Assembly: GCA_963675925.2 (NCBI GenBank)
Contig: CAXXIB010000003.1
Span: forward strand, 248,001-312,000
Direction: 5' to 3'
DNA length: 64,000 bases
DNA from: CAXXOK01 sp963675925
Lineage (GTDB): Bacteria > Bacillota > Clostridia > Christensenellales > Aristaeellaceae
Under the pieces are notes generated by a model, which saw nothing but the letters and a program-made list of their open reading frames with translations, did not search any database and had not been told where the DNA came from. Positions 1 through 9,441 of the stretch are shown here, piece by piece; the first letter of the stretch is position 1, and each line of letters begins with the position of its first letter. The position numbers and the translations under genes are program-made.

Positions 1-2
1 GC

Positions 3-1846
3 TTTGTGACTGCGAACTGGAACAATGCGTACGATGGGTATTTCAGCGGTGGATCAATGACAACGGATAATGTGAACCACAAATTGCATTTTGATTTAAC
101 TTTCACCCTGCCGGAAAACTATAACAAACGACATCTGAGATGGAACCCGGTTGGTTCTACTCATTTAAACTGAGTGTACCTGCAACCAATTTCTATGAAG
201 AGTCGATCTCAACGGCTGGCAACGGTGTTACAACCTTTGGCACTGGCCAGGCCCAGCTGCAAAACGCAAACTTTGCACCGGGTGAAAGCAAGAATGTCGA
301 CATCTATTTCTACGGAACGACATGGTATGTTCCCGATTACAATAAGAACGGCAACAGCTATACGGTCAGTTTGAAAACATCCTATACCAGAATCGGTCGC
401 TCGATGAGCTACTTCCCGTGGTATACCACAGAAAACTATTATGTCGATGCGGATATTACGCTGGTGCTGCCAGGGAAGAATGATGAAATACCGATCGTCG
501 AAGAAGGAGAGATTATCGGCTTGTCAGAAAGAAGCATGGACGAACCGATGCTGATGTCGCTGGCCAGCTTCGATATGATGGGTATGGATACCTTGATGGT
601 TGAACCACAGCTACTGGAGGAAACGCCAACGCCGACTCCGACACCCACGCCTACGGTAAGTCCTACACCCGAACCAACGCCTACACCAACTCCTACACCA
701 ACACCGACTCCTACACCTACCCCAAGTCCCACGCCCACGCCTACGCCTGAGCCCACAACCGCAGGGGAGCTTACCTTTGAAAATACATTTAAGCTTCAAA
801 ACGTGAACTGGAACGGGGCGTATACCGGGGACTTCACCGGCGGAACGATGAAGGTGGATAAAGCCAGGCATAAACTGGATTTTGCCCTGACCTTTACACT
901 GCCGGAAGCGTATTCCATGGAATATCTGGCTGCGCATCCCCAGTGGTTCAGCGATTTCAAACTGCGTCTGTATGCCAAGAACGGCTACGACGGCGCTGTC
1001 AGCATTGCAGACAGCGGTACGACGACAAACGGCACCGGGCAGGCACAGCTGCAAAACCTGAGCCTACCGGCGGGAGCCAGCAGCGATAGCGTGAACCTGT
1101 ATTTCTACGGTGGTTCGTGGAATGTACCCAGCTATAATGAGGAAGGCAACACGGTTGTACTGACCCTGAAGGATTCTTACACCAATGTTGGAGTCACCGT
1201 GGATTACGATCCCTGGTACTACACGCAGAAGTACACCATCACCGCTAAAATCACGTTGATCTTGCCGGCGCAACCTACACCGTCTCCAACACCGGAGGCA
1301 ACAGCAACACTAGCGCCTACACCAACACCCACAGAAACACCTGTCGTTACGGTAACGCCGACGGTAACGCAAACCGTGGAACCGACCGCTACACCGACGA
1401 TAACAATATCCATTGAACCGACGGATACACCGACTGGTGCGCCAACGGAAACACCGACTGAGACACCGACCGAAGAACCGACAGCCGAGCCGACGCAGGC
1501 GCCGACGGATACACCGACCGAAGTGCCAACGGACGAACCGACGCAGGCACCGACCGAAGCGCCGACTGTCGTACCAACGGTAAAGCCCACACAGGTACCG
1601 ACCGCTACGCCGACCGAAGTGCCAACAGCCGAGCCGACGCCTGAGGAAACCGTATCGCCCTCGCCAGCGCCTGCCATGGCGATGATGACTGTGGTTGTAG
1701 AGACCCCAACGCCGGAGCCGACACCTGAGCCGTCACCAACGCCGACACCGGAACTTGCACCAACAGCAGTACCGACCCCTGAACCCACTGCAACGCCTGT
1801 GCCGGAGCCGACAACGGAACCAGAACCCACACCAAATGAAGGCTAA
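3..1846 (+). CDS. Pro/Thr-rich surface protein with two tandem domains (5'-partial, apparent frameshift)
   Basis: The gene enters from the left edge of the window. Two copies of one roughly 150-residue domain are visible, at about 3-475 and 770-1272. Both carry an LPE motif, a GTGQAQLQN motif, a YFYG..W.VP.YN motif and a PWY segment. A Thr-Pro-rich linker separates them and a Thr-Pro-Glu tail of about 190 residues ends the protein. The first 45 codons read in frame 3 (FVTANWNNAYDG..., then TFTLPE); the rest reads in frame 2. Adding one C to the CCC at 146-148 joins the frames and aligns exactly with the second domain (..NPGWF against ..HPQWF). The ATG at 140 is therefore not the true start. 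I do not recognise the domain; it looks like an extracellular beta-rich module on a wall-spanning stalk. No sorting motif is visible at the C-terminus. Confidence 0.75.
625..763 (+). repeat. Thr-Pro codon repeat linker
   Basis: This stretch of ACN-CCN codons encodes alternating Thr-Pro between the two domains of the surface protein. It resembles the linkers and tails of other envelope proteins in the window (at 13860-13960 and 48870-48900). Confidence 0.85.
1273..1843 (+). repeat. Degenerate Pro-Thr repeat tail
   Basis: This stretch has an imperfect 12-base period (codons for P-T-E/D-x units) and encodes about 190 low-complexity residues at the end of the surface protein. Long shadow ORFs on the opposite strand arise from this bias and are not genes. 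Confidence 0.8.
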
Positions 1847-1861
1847 GCAGCTAAACCGCAT

Positions 1862-1895
1862 AAAAAAAGCCCGTGAGTCAAATCACGGGCTTTTT
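1862..1895. terminator. Bidirectional rho-independent terminator
   Basis: The arms GCCCGTGA (1869-1876) and TCACGGGC (1883-1890) enclose a 6-base loop, with seven A before and five T after. It can end both the surface-protein transcript (plus) and the convergent hydrolase transcript (minus). Confidence 0.9.
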
Positions 1896-1914
1896 GCTTG
1901 TAAGGGCTTGCGAT

Positions 1915-2709
1915 TTATCCCAGCTTGTCTGCGTTGAATACCAGCTTGCTGCCCGGCTCCGGAAAGCAGCAGTAAGTACGGATATTTGTATACGGGGGAA
2001 TGGGGCAGGGTTCTGCTTTGTCGAAAGTGTCTTGGGTCAGGCCGTCAATATAGTTGCGGAATGTTTGCATGGGGAGCATGGCCAAATCGTGCGACCGCAG
2101 CACATGCTCAGCCGGCAGAGCATACAGCTTTTTGGCAGTCTTGGTATACGTGGCCAGGGACTTGCTCTCCCGAAAGAAAAGCCAGGTATGCGGGTTCCAG
2201 GTATCGCCGGTCAGCAGCAGTTTCTTTTGCTCTATCAACGCCACAATTGACCCGCCTGTATGCCCCGGCGAGAGGATGAACTGAACGTCTAGACCACCCA
2301 GATCCAGTGTCATTTCTGTCAGGGGCTGTATGGTTTTCGGTGTGCCGTTTAGAAAGTTATCCGCGGTATAATCAGGTTCCAGCATCCCGCGCTCGCTCAT
2401 CCGTTTGAGTATGGCGGTACGGGACGGTCGGCTGACAATTCGCCGACAACGATTCAAATCGACCGGGTGAACAAGAGATTCGCTGAAGTAGTGCTGACCA
2501 CAGGCATGGTCATAGTGTCCGTGTGAAAGCACAACGTGTAACTGACCGCGCACATACGGCGCAATACAGGCGGCAACATCGTGAAAGCCCATGCCCGTAT
2601 CCCAAAGCAGCGTTGCGTTGTCACCGCGAATGAGCGTCATGCAGACTTTCCCGACATCCTGAATGTGAAACACGTCCGGTAGGGGCTGGGTTACGGTAAA
2701 ATGTTCCAT
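1915..2709 (-). CDS. Metallo-beta-lactamase-fold hydrolase
   Basis: This 264-residue protein has the metallo-beta-lactamase fold. The zinc ligands are visible as SHGHYDH, then a later GHTGG histidine and a GDTW aspartate. It is a soluble hydrolase of the glyoxalase-II-like group; the substrate cannot be told from sequence. The ATG at 2709 has AAAGGA a few bases upstream. It is the last gene of a minus-strand run beginning with cyclophilin and MutS2, and it converges on the surface-protein gene at a shared terminator. A GC-rich hairpin separates it from aroK, so its expression may be partly uncoupled from that gene. Confidence 0.85.
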   Translation of the reverse strand: MEHFTVTQPLPDVFHIQDVGKVCMTLIRGDNATLLWDTGMGFHDVAACIAPYVRGQLHVVLSHGHYDHACGQHYFSESLVHPVDLNRCRRIVSRPSRTAILKRMSERGMLEPDYTADNFLNGTPKTIQPLTEMTLDLGGLDVQFILSPGHTGGSIVALIEQKKLLLTGDTWNPHTWLFFRESKSLATYTKTAKKLYALPAEHVLRSHDLAMLPMQTFRNYIDGLTQDTFDKAEPCPIPPYTNIRTYCCFPEPGSKLVFNADKLG

Positions 2710-2738
2710 GCTGCATCCTTTCGTTTGTATAGAATAAG

Positions 2739-2759
2739 CCCCGGCATCAATTGCCGGGG
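2739..2759 (-). terminator. Hairpin between aroK and the hydrolase gene
   Basis: Perfect 8-bp arms CCCCGGCA and TGCCGGGG enclose a 5-base loop. On the minus strand it is followed by CTTATTCTAT, which is only weakly T-rich, so it may be an attenuating terminator or a processing hairpin. Confidence 0.55.
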
Positions 2760-2771
2760 TGAAACACTATA

Positions 2772-3281
2772 TTATGCTCTCAGGCGTTTGGCAATCCCTG
2801 CAAGCGCTGTCAGTCCGTTGTGGAAACCATTTCCGTTATCCAATACGATATCGGCAATCCGTTTGTATGTTGGAATACGTTCTTTGTAGATACGCTCAAT
2901 CTCTTCGCGGCCCTTCTGTGCCAGCAGAGGGCGCTTTTCCGCACGGATGTCCATGAGAATATCGTCGATAGGGCGATCAATCAGAACAATATAGCCGTGG
3001 GCTTTCATAATCCGCTGATTTTCTTCCCTGAGCGCGGTACCGCCGCCTGTGGATATGATACCCGGTGTTGCGTTGATCAGCTCGCGCAGAAGCCGGGTTT
3101 CCCCGTCGCGGAAGGCGTTTTCGCCAAAGGCTTCATAAATCTGCGCAGTATTCATGCCGGTAATCTCGGATAGATAAGCATCGGTATCCAGATACGGCAT
3201 TTGTAGCTCGAGCGCAACACGGCGCCCCAGCGCGCTTTTCCCGCTCCCGGGCATACCCACTAAAAAGATATGCCGTTCCAT
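2772..3281 (-). CDS. aroK: Shikimate kinase
   Basis: The enzyme phosphorylates shikimate with ATP in the fifth step of chorismate synthesis and acts in the cytoplasm. At 169 residues it has the family's usual length. Visible are the P-loop GMPGSGKS near residue 9, the shikimate-binding DTD near residue 32, the GGG loop (STGGGTALRE) and the lid arginine segment KRPLL. The ATG at 3281 follows GAGGAG. It lies 23 bp downstream of the histidine kinase gene, probably in one transcript, an unusual partner for an aromatic amino acid gene. No other shikimate-pathway gene is in the window. Confidence 0.93.
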   Translation of the reverse strand: MERHIFLVGMPGSGKSALGRRVALELQMPYLDTDAYLSEITGMNTAQIYEAFGENAFRDGETRLLRELINATPGIISTGGGTALREENQRIMKAHGYIVLIDRPIDDILMDIRAEKRPLLAQKGREEIERIYKERIPTYKRIADIVLDNGNGFHNGLTALAGIAKRLRA

Positions 3282-3304
3282 ATCCGGTCCTCTCCTCTCA
3301 GGGC

Positions 3305-4789
3305 TTACTCAGCATTCCGGTTGCTTGATTTGCGTGCAACCGTTGCTTTGCGCAATGTAAACTCAAAGGCCGCGCCTTTTGGCATGGGCACTAAGCGAAT
3401 CACTTGCCCATGCATTTCGATGATGCGTTTACAGATACTCAGGCCAAGTCCAGTTCCGGAGTCCTTGCCAATGGTGTGCGCTTTGTCGGATTTATAGAAG
3501 CGCTCAAACACATGGGGCTGGTCTTCCGGCAGAATGGATGCACCATCGTTGATCACCGAAACCGTTACTATATCATGCACTATAGCCGTACGAATTGTCA
3601 AGTTACCGCCGTTGTGCAGGAACTTGATGGCATTATCTGTGATATTGAAAACCACTTGCTCAATGCGTGCCTGATCGGCGATGACATAGACAGGCTCATC
3701 CGCAAATTCCAGGTGCAGGTGAATGTTCTTTTTGTCAATATCATTCATGCGCCCGATGAGCACGCGGCGAATGGATTCGTGAATGTCATACGCCTGCTGG
3801 TCCAGCGTTGCTACGCCGTCTTCCATGCGGCTTAACTCCAATAGATCGGCAATCAAGCGCTTCATGCGCGTGGTCTCGTCTGATACGATGTGCAGGTATT
3901 TGGGATAGTCACTTTCGGGTATCGTACCATCGAGCATGCCATCAATAAACCCATGAATGCTGGTGATAGGGGAGCGCAGCTCGTGGCTGACATTGCCGAC
4001 AAACTCCCTGCGGTTTTCCTCGATTGTGTTGAGCTTGCTGGCCATGAGGTTGAACGAGTTGGCGAGGTTATCCACTTCATAGAAGCCGGACACATCGGTA
4101 CGGACGGAGAAGTCACCCTGGCTCATGGTTTCAGCGGCTTTGGTCATGGTGGTGAGGGGCTTGACGATGATACGGGTGAAAAATACCGCAAACAGCAACG
4201 CAAGCACTGCGGCAATCGTAAAGCCCAGCACGATTTGGATGACGATATCCCTGTATTCCGTTTCAATGATCTGCGCACCGGTATGAATAAACACCGCGCC
4301 AAGTACAGTGCGGTTTTCCTTCATCGGCACTGCGACAGTGAACACCGTGCCCTCGGCCTCGTTGACGATTTTTGTAATGACTTCCTTGCCGGACAGCACC
4401 TCGCGGAATGCTTCGCGAGTATCATTCACAGTTAGGTTGGAAACGGTATTGGGATTTTGAATGAGCACTCTGTTAAAATTGTCTCGCTTGCGGCCGTTGC
4501 GGTCGACAATCAGAATATACGCATCATAATCGCGGTAGACCTGGTTGGCCTTCCACTGTAAATACTGGGAAAAGGATGATTGTACATCCAAGTACTGGTT
4601 GAGCTTGGCATCGGTCTCCTGGCTGACAAGGTGCGCAATCTCGCGCGCTTGCAGCAGCAGGTGATCCATGCGGCTTTCAATCATATTATTGCGGATCGTA
4701 TAGGCCGAAAAGCCTGCGCCAATCAGCACAACGACCAGCACAATAGCCAGCAGAACCAGAAACAGTTTGGAAAATAATCCGTTAAACAT
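3305..4789 (-). CDS. Sensor histidine kinase (HAMP, HisKA, HATPase)
   Basis: This 494-residue membrane sensor pairs with the response regulator encoded at 6333. The order is: a transmembrane helix at about 8-30; an extracytoplasmic sensing region at about 31-180 of the Cache-like kind; a second helix at about 183-206; a HAMP linker; the dimerisation domain with VSHELRSP (phosphorylated His about 269); and an ATP-binding domain with N-box NITDNAIKF and G2 box GTGLGLSI. The G1 box reads NDGASI, slightly unlike the usual DNGxGI. The ATG at 4789 follows AAGGTGA. The ligand is unknown. An integral membrane protein gene lies between regulator and kinase and may be part of the same sensing unit. Confidence 0.92.
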   Translation of the reverse strand: MFNGLFSKLFLVLLAIVLVVVLIGAGFSAYTIRNNMIESRMDHLLLQAREIAHLVSQETDAKLNQYLDVQSSFSQYLQWKANQVYRDYDAYILIVDRNGRKRDNFNRVLIQNPNTVSNLTVNDTREAFREVLSGKEVITKIVNEAEGTVFTVAVPMKENRTVLGAVFIHTGAQIIETEYRDIVIQIVLGFTIAAVLALLFAVFFTRIIVKPLTTMTKAAETMSQGDFSVRTDVSGFYEVDNLANSFNLMASKLNTIEENRREFVGNVSHELRSPITSIHGFIDGMLDGTIPESDYPKYLHIVSDETTRMKRLIADLLELSRMEDGVATLDQQAYDIHESIRRVLIGRMNDIDKKNIHLHLEFADEPVYVIADQARIEQVVFNITDNAIKFLHNGGNLTIRTAIVHDIVTVSVINDGASILPEDQPHVFERFYKSDKAHTIGKDSGTGLGLSICKRIIEMHGQVIRLVPMPKGAAFEFTLRKATVARKSSNRNAE

Positions 4790-4826
4790 TCATTTCACCT
4801 TGATAATTGGGAGCTTAGGGGATGCA

Positions 4827-5600
4827 TCAATGCTTGGAAAGTAGAAGATTGTTGACAAATGCAGTATAGGCCAGATAAAAATACGGGAGCACAAACAATG
4901 AGACAAGCGCGTTAAATATTAAAAATACAGTCAAAGCAGTCTGCGCGATGTTAGGTTGGTAAATGTTATTAAAGAATAGAACAATCATCACGATCACTAC
5001 AATGGCGACCGGAAACGTTACGGTGATCATAAACCAAAGCAGATGTCGAACCTGCCCTTTCATTTTTTGGAACGATGTCTTAAGCAGTTCCCAGATTCCC
5101 GCATCGGGTTGCGTGACAAATAAGTAAGGAAACAGAAACAAGCGAAGTGACACCCAAATCCCCAGAATAATGATGCCGAGTACAAAGAAGAGTAGAGCGA
5201 TCAGCTGCGTCAACGTGCTGATCTCCGGAGCTTGTAGACTTGAAACCGATAAAAAAGTGCTTACAAGAGAGGGGAGTATAAGAACAGTGCTGGCGGCATA
5301 TGTCTTGAGCTGGTGAAATGGTGCTCTTAACGGATCAAGCCCCATAGTAACTGTCGTCTTTTTCCTACGTATCAGGCGAAGCAGCACATGATCAAGGCCA
5401 AATGCTGTGAAAGGCATGACGACAAAGCTGCATAGCAGGCTAATAACGGATGAAAGAGACCCGGCAGGCAGAAGATATCGCTGCATGGCATACCTGCCTG
5501 TTGTTAGCACCGTGAAGATGAGAAAGAGGGTCCACAGCTGTCCGCGATTATGAATGTAGGTTTTCCATGCCTGCTTGCGTAGCGCTGCGTTCGTTTGCAT
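4827..5600 (-). CDS. Polytopic membrane protein, possibly DUF975-like
   Basis: This 257-residue protein has about six predicted membrane segments and a short basic N-terminus (LRKQAWKTYIHNRGQLW) resembling DUF975-type proteins; the family call is tentative. I chose the ATG at 5600, which has AAGGAG at good spacing, over a longer reading from 5651 that would overlap the response regulator. It lies between the response regulator and the histidine kinase, all on one strand. A role as an accessory or target of that two-component system is an inference from position only. No catalytic motif is visible. Confidence 0.75.
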   Translation of the reverse strand: MQTNAALRKQAWKTYIHNRGQLWTLFLIFTVLTTGRYAMQRYLLPAGSLSSVISLLCSFVVMPFTAFGLDHVLLRLIRRKKTTVTMGLDPLRAPFHQLKTYAASTVLILPSLVSTFLSVSSLQAPEISTLTQLIALLFFVLGIIILGIWVSLRLFLFPYLFVTQPDAGIWELLKTSFQKMKGQVRHLLWFMITVTFPVAIVVIVMIVLFFNNIYQPNIAQTALTVFLIFNALVSLFVLPYFYLAYTAFVNNLLLSKH

Positions 5601-5634
5601 TGTTTTCGCTCCTTCTACCCGGTATTTTACGCCA

Positions 5635-6333
5635 TCAGCGTTTGACTTCAAACTTATAGCCCACGCGCCATACGGTGTGTATTTCCCAGCCGTATTGCTC
5701 GCAGCCGACCAGCTTTTCCCTAAGGCGCTTTACATGCACATCCACCGTGCGGCTGTCGCCATAGAAATCAAAGCCCCATACGCGCTGTAAGAGCTGTTCC
5801 CGTGTAAACACCATGTTAGGGTGTGAGGCCAGATAGTGCAGCAATTCCAGCTCTTTTGGCGGCATCTCTACGGGTTTGTCTTCAAACATAACCTCGTAGC
5901 TCTGCAAGCTGATGCTGAGCTTTGGAAACTGCAGGGTGTCCGATTCCTCTTTGGTTTCTTCGGTATCGCGCGTACGGCGCAATACGGCCTTGACACGGGC
6001 GACAAGTTCTTTGTTCTTAAACGGCTTGGTAATATAGTCGTCCGCGCCGAGTTCCAGCCCAAGCACCTTATCAAAGGTTTCATCCTTGGCGGTCAGCATA
6101 ATCACGGGCGTTTTACTCACCTTGCGTATTTCACGAAGCACATCCAGCCCGTCGATACCGGGAAGCATAATATCCAGCAGAACAAGCGAAGGAGCATGCT
6201 GCTTGAATGCTGCAATCCCTTCGTCACCCCGGGATGCCTCGTAAACCTGATAGCCTTCTTTTTCCAGGTATAGGCGAATCAGGTGGCTGACGTTCTGATC
6301 ATCGTCGACCAGCAGGATAGACTGTGTATCCAT
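5635..6333 (-). CDS. OmpR/PhoB-family response regulator
   Basis: The protein has 232 residues. An N-terminal receiver domain carries the acidic cluster DDD (10-12), the phosphoacceptor Asp54 in LLDIMLPG, the conserved Thr in MLTAKD and the Lys in ITKPF. A C-terminal winged-helix DNA-binding domain ends in RTVDVHVKRLREKL and a VGYKF strand. It should bind DNA as a dimer after phosphorylation by the kinase encoded two genes downstream. The ATG at 6333 follows AAGGAG. It starts 26 bp after the mutS2 stop and is probably cotranscribed with it. Targets are unknown. Confidence 0.94.
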   Translation of the reverse strand: MDTQSILLVDDDQNVSHLIRLYLEKEGYQVYEASRGDEGIAAFKQHAPSLVLLDIMLPGIDGLDVLREIRKVSKTPVIMLTAKDETFDKVLGLELGADDYITKPFKNKELVARVKAVLRRTRDTEETKEESDTLQFPKLSISLQSYEVMFEDKPVEMPPKELELLHYLASHPNMVFTREQLLQRVWGFDFYGDSRTVDVHVKRLREKLVGCEQYGWEIHTVWRVGYKFEVKR

Positions 6334-6359
6334 AGCGCTGCTCCTTTATACATCCAATT

Positions 6360-8714
6360 CTACTTGAGGGTTACCACAGTAACGCCGTCTTCTCCTTCAC
6401 CGTAGATGCCGAGGCGATAACTTTTTACATTCATGTGAGACTTCAAATGGCGCTGTACCCCGGCGCGTAGCACGCCGGTACCTTTACCATGGATGATGCT
6501 CACCTCGTGCATACCTGCCATCATCGCTTCATCCAGATATTGGTCAACTTCCGGCAGTGCTTCGTCCACGGCCTGGCCGCGCACATCCAGTTCCAATGGC
6601 ACATTGCGGCTGAGTGCGCTTGTTTTGGCATTGACGGATGTTTTTTTCTGTGGCTTTTTATCCAGCAAGCGAAGCTGACTGATGTGGACTTTGATTTTGA
6701 GAATACCCGCCTGGATTTCGACTTCACCTTTATTGTTGGGCAGGCTTAGCACCGTGCCCATGGTGTTCAGGTGTACGATTTCCACATGCTCGCCAACCCG
6801 CAGGGCTTTTGGCGCTTGATGCTTGGACGTGGTTTTCTTGGAGAGCTCTTCGCTGAGAGAATCAATCCCATCATTCAAGCGCTTGCGCAGGGCAATGGCC
6901 TCGGCGTTGGGCGAGGAGGCCTCCTTGCGCATCTTTTTCAGGTCAGCCAGCACGGCTTCGGCTTCCCGGCGGGCGTTTTCCAAAATGCGCTTGGCATCGT
7001 CCTTGGCACGGCGAATATTATCGCTGCGCTTGTTTTCAATTTCGTTGCGCAGTTTCTCTGCCTCGTCGCGCAGGCGGATGGTCTCCTGCCGGGCAGACTC
7101 GGCAATCACACGTTCCTTCTCGGCAATGCCGCGGTGATACTCCGCGTTTGCGATGACATCCTCAAAGCGGATATCGTTTTTCGACAGCAGTTCCTTCGCG
7201 CTGGCAATCAAATCAGCACTCAAACCGAGTTTTGCGCTGATTTCAAAGGCGTTGGATTTGCCGGGAATCCCGATGGACAGGCGATAGGTTGGCCGCAGGG
7301 TTTCGATGTCAAACTCCACGCTCGCGTTCTCCGCGCCCTCGGTTGTCATGGCGAACACTTTCAGCTCGCTGTAGTGTGTGGTTGCCATGGTACGAATGTT
7401 TCGCTCCAGCATAAACAGGAGTATGGTCTGTGCCAGCGCAGCACCTTCCGTGGGGTCAGTACCTGCGCCAAGCTCATCAAACAAAACCAAATCGTTCTTG
7501 CCGACTTTGGAGAGGATCTCCACAATATTTGTCATATGCCCGGAGAAGGTGGACAGCGATTGCTCGATGGATTGCTCGTCGCCGATATCGGCATAGATAT
7601 GATCAAACACCGCCAGTTCCGTGCCGTTTTCAGCCGGCACATGCAAGCCGGCCTGCATCATCATGGCAAACAGACCAACGGTTTTCAGCGTCACCGTTTT
7701 ACCTCCGGTATTGGGGCCGGTAATTATCAGCGTGGTGAAGTCCCTGCCGATATGAATGTTGCTGGGGACTACGGTATGGGGGTCCAGTAGCGGATGGCGG
7801 CCACGGATAATGTTCACATAGCCGGAGGCATTCACTTTCGGGGGTACGGCATCCATAGCCCTCGCGAGAATTGCCTTGGCAAAGGCAAAGTCTAGCTTAG
7901 CAAGTATGTCGATATTGGCGGTTAAATCGTCTGCAACGAGGCCAACCTGATCGCTAAGGGCCTGCAGTATGCGTTCGATTTCTTTTTTCTCAGCAGCCTG
8001 CAGCTGTTTCAGGTCGTTGCCAAGCTCCACAACGCTCATGGGCTCAATAAACAAGGTCGCGCCGGTCGCGCTTTGGTCGTGCACCAGGCCGGGAACATTG
8101 CTGCGGTACTCTGCCTTGACCGGCACACAGTACCGACCGTTGCGCACGGTAATAATTGCTTCCTGCAAATACTTGGCATATCCACTGCCACGGATGATGG
8201 AGTTGAGTTTGTCACGTACCCGGTCGCTGACGACGCGCATTTTCTTTCGGATTTGCGCAAGCTCGGCCGATGCACGGTCGGCAATCTCATCTTCCCCCAA
8301 AATGGCATTGGTAATCTCCTGCTCCAGGCCGTGGTTTACGGTCATCAGCGAGGCGAGGGAGGAGAGTATGGGCGTTTGACTGTCGTCCTTGCTTAGCATG
8401 CTGCGCGCCGCTCTGGCGGCGGACATACAGCCTGCGATATGCAAAAGAGAGCGGGGCGACAGCATAGCACCCTTGCGTGCAAGCGATAATTCGTCTGTCA
8501 CGTCTTGAAAAGAATGAATCGGGTTTCCGCCGGAATAAGCGGTCAGTGTGACCGCTTCCTGCGTTTCGTTCAGATTGCGCTGAACCTGATCAAAATCAGC
8601 TTCCGGTGTCAGCCGCAGGCAAAGCGCTTCGCCCAGCGGCGTGACGCTGTAGGCGGCAAGCTTTTCTCTGATTTTGTCAAACTCCAGCACACGAAACTCA
8701 CGCTGTATCTTCAT
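6360..8714 (-). CDS. mutS2: Endonuclease MutS2
   Basis: MutS2 is the bacterial MutS paralogue that acts on branched DNA and on stalled, collided ribosomes; it lacks the mismatch-recognition domain. The 784-residue length is typical. A core and clamp region occupies about 1-300, the Walker A motif GPNTGGKT lies at about 333-340, and the Walker B/ABC signature segment contains LFDELGAGTDP. A long charged coiled coil at about 520-620 is followed by a KOW-like segment and a C-terminal Smr nuclease domain (LDVRG near 711, then HGKGTGVLR). The ATG follows AAGGAG. The gene sits between cyclophilin and the response regulator. Confidence 0.96.
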   Translation of the reverse strand: MKIQREFRVLEFDKIREKLAAYSVTPLGEALCLRLTPEADFDQVQRNLNETQEAVTLTAYSGGNPIHSFQDVTDELSLARKGAMLSPRSLLHIAGCMSAARAARSMLSKDDSQTPILSSLASLMTVNHGLEQEITNAILGEDEIADRASAELAQIRKKMRVVSDRVRDKLNSIIRGSGYAKYLQEAIITVRNGRYCVPVKAEYRSNVPGLVHDQSATGATLFIEPMSVVELGNDLKQLQAAEKKEIERILQALSDQVGLVADDLTANIDILAKLDFAFAKAILARAMDAVPPKVNASGYVNIIRGRHPLLDPHTVVPSNIHIGRDFTTLIITGPNTGGKTVTLKTVGLFAMMMQAGLHVPAENGTELAVFDHIYADIGDEQSIEQSLSTFSGHMTNIVEILSKVGKNDLVLFDELGAGTDPTEGAALAQTILLFMLERNIRTMATTHYSELKVFAMTTEGAENASVEFDIETLRPTYRLSIGIPGKSNAFEISAKLGLSADLIASAKELLSKNDIRFEDVIANAEYHRGIAEKERVIAESARQETIRLRDEAEKLRNEIENKRSDNIRRAKDDAKRILENARREAEAVLADLKKMRKEASSPNAEAIALRKRLNDGIDSLSEELSKKTTSKHQAPKALRVGEHVEIVHLNTMGTVLSLPNNKGEVEIQAGILKIKVHISQLRLLDKKPQKKTSVNAKTSALSRNVPLELDVRGQAVDEALPEVDQYLDEAMMAGMHEVSIIHGKGTGVLRAGVQRHLKSHMNVKSYRLGIYGEGEDGVTVVTLK

Positions 8715-8734
8715 GTACTGCTCCTTAACGATAC

Positions 8735-9250
8735 TTAAAGTTTAGTGAACGGATAGGCCTCCCCGTCGGTTTCCACGCGGATGGATGCAATCACCTGCGG
8801 GGTCTGGGGCTTGTCACGGAAGTCCGTCGGCGTGCTGACGATTTTGTCGGCCGTCTCGATGCCGGACAGCACTTTGCCAAACGCCGCATACGAGCCGTCC
8901 AGGTGGGGGCTGTCGCTGGTCATGACAAAGAACTGCGACCCTGCGCTATTGGGCATGGAACTGCGCGCCATGCTGAGAACGCCCTTGGTGTGTTTGAGCG
9001 CGTTGGCATGGCCGTTTTGGGAAAACTCACCTTTGATGCTATAGCCCGGGCCGCCGGTACCGGTGCCCTGGGGGCAGCCGCCCTGAATCATAAAGCCGGG
9101 AATGCAGCGGTGGAAGGTCAGGCCGTCGTAATAGCCTTTATTGGCAAGCTCGGTAAAATTACCAACGGACTGGGGGGCAATATCGGGGTACAGTTCGCCG
9201 GACATGGTATCCCCGTTTTTCATGGTGATGACAAATGTTGGATTCTTCAT
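8735..9250 (-). CDS. Cyclophilin-type peptidyl-prolyl isomerase
   Basis: This cytoplasmic prolyl isomerase has 171 residues and no signal peptide. Cyclophilin motifs include FHRCIPGFMIQGG, the active-site arginine and glutamine in that block, GVLSMARS, NSAGSQFF and DGSYAAFGKV. The ATG at 9250 has AAAGGG upstream; a reading from 9277 would add nine residues without support. It is the first gene of the minus-strand run through mutS2 and the two-component genes, and a clear promoter lies just upstream. It resembles PpiB of Firmicutes. Confidence 0.93.
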   Translation of the reverse strand: MKNPTFVITMKNGDTMSGELYPDIAPQSVGNFTELANKGYYDGLTFHRCIPGFMIQGGCPQGTGTGGPGYSIKGEFSQNGHANALKHTKGVLSMARSSMPNSAGSQFFVMTSDSPHLDGSYAAFGKVLSGIETADKIVSTPTDFRDKPQTPQVIASIRVETDGEAYPFTKL

Positions 9251-9290
9251 TATGGTTGACCCTTTCTTATGGTGCATATTTCATCTAGAT

Positions 9291-9318
9291 ATTATAGCAG
9301 AACTGCCCGATCTTGCAA
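9291..9318 (-). promoter_or_regulatory. Promoter of the cyclophilin-mutS2 operon
   Basis: On the minus strand there is a TTGCAA -35 (9313-9318), a 16-bp spacer and a perfect TATAAT -10 (9291-9296), about 40 bp upstream of the cyclophilin start. Confidence 0.75.
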
Positions 9319-9377
9319 GGAAATATGGTGGCTGGGCGATTTGCAGGCACAAAGTACATGCTGTTTTTCTGATTCAA

Positions 9378-9406
9378 TTGAAATATACGCCAGAATTAGG
9401 TATAAT
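9378..9406 (+). promoter_or_regulatory. Promoter of the pseudo-receiver/SPFH pair
   Basis: TTGAAA (9378-9383), a 17-bp spacer and a perfect TATAAT (9401-9406) lie about 36 bp upstream of the GTG start at 9442. It is back to back with the cyclophilin promoter. Confidence 0.8.
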
Positions 9407-9441
9407 GAATCTATATTCTGAACTATTGGAGGTTGGCGTTA

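Noticed and set aside
439..1835. Long ORFs on the minus strand opposite the surface protein
   Set aside because: They are shadows of the Thr-Pro repeat codons and encode Gly/Val or Ser/Val low-complexity strings.
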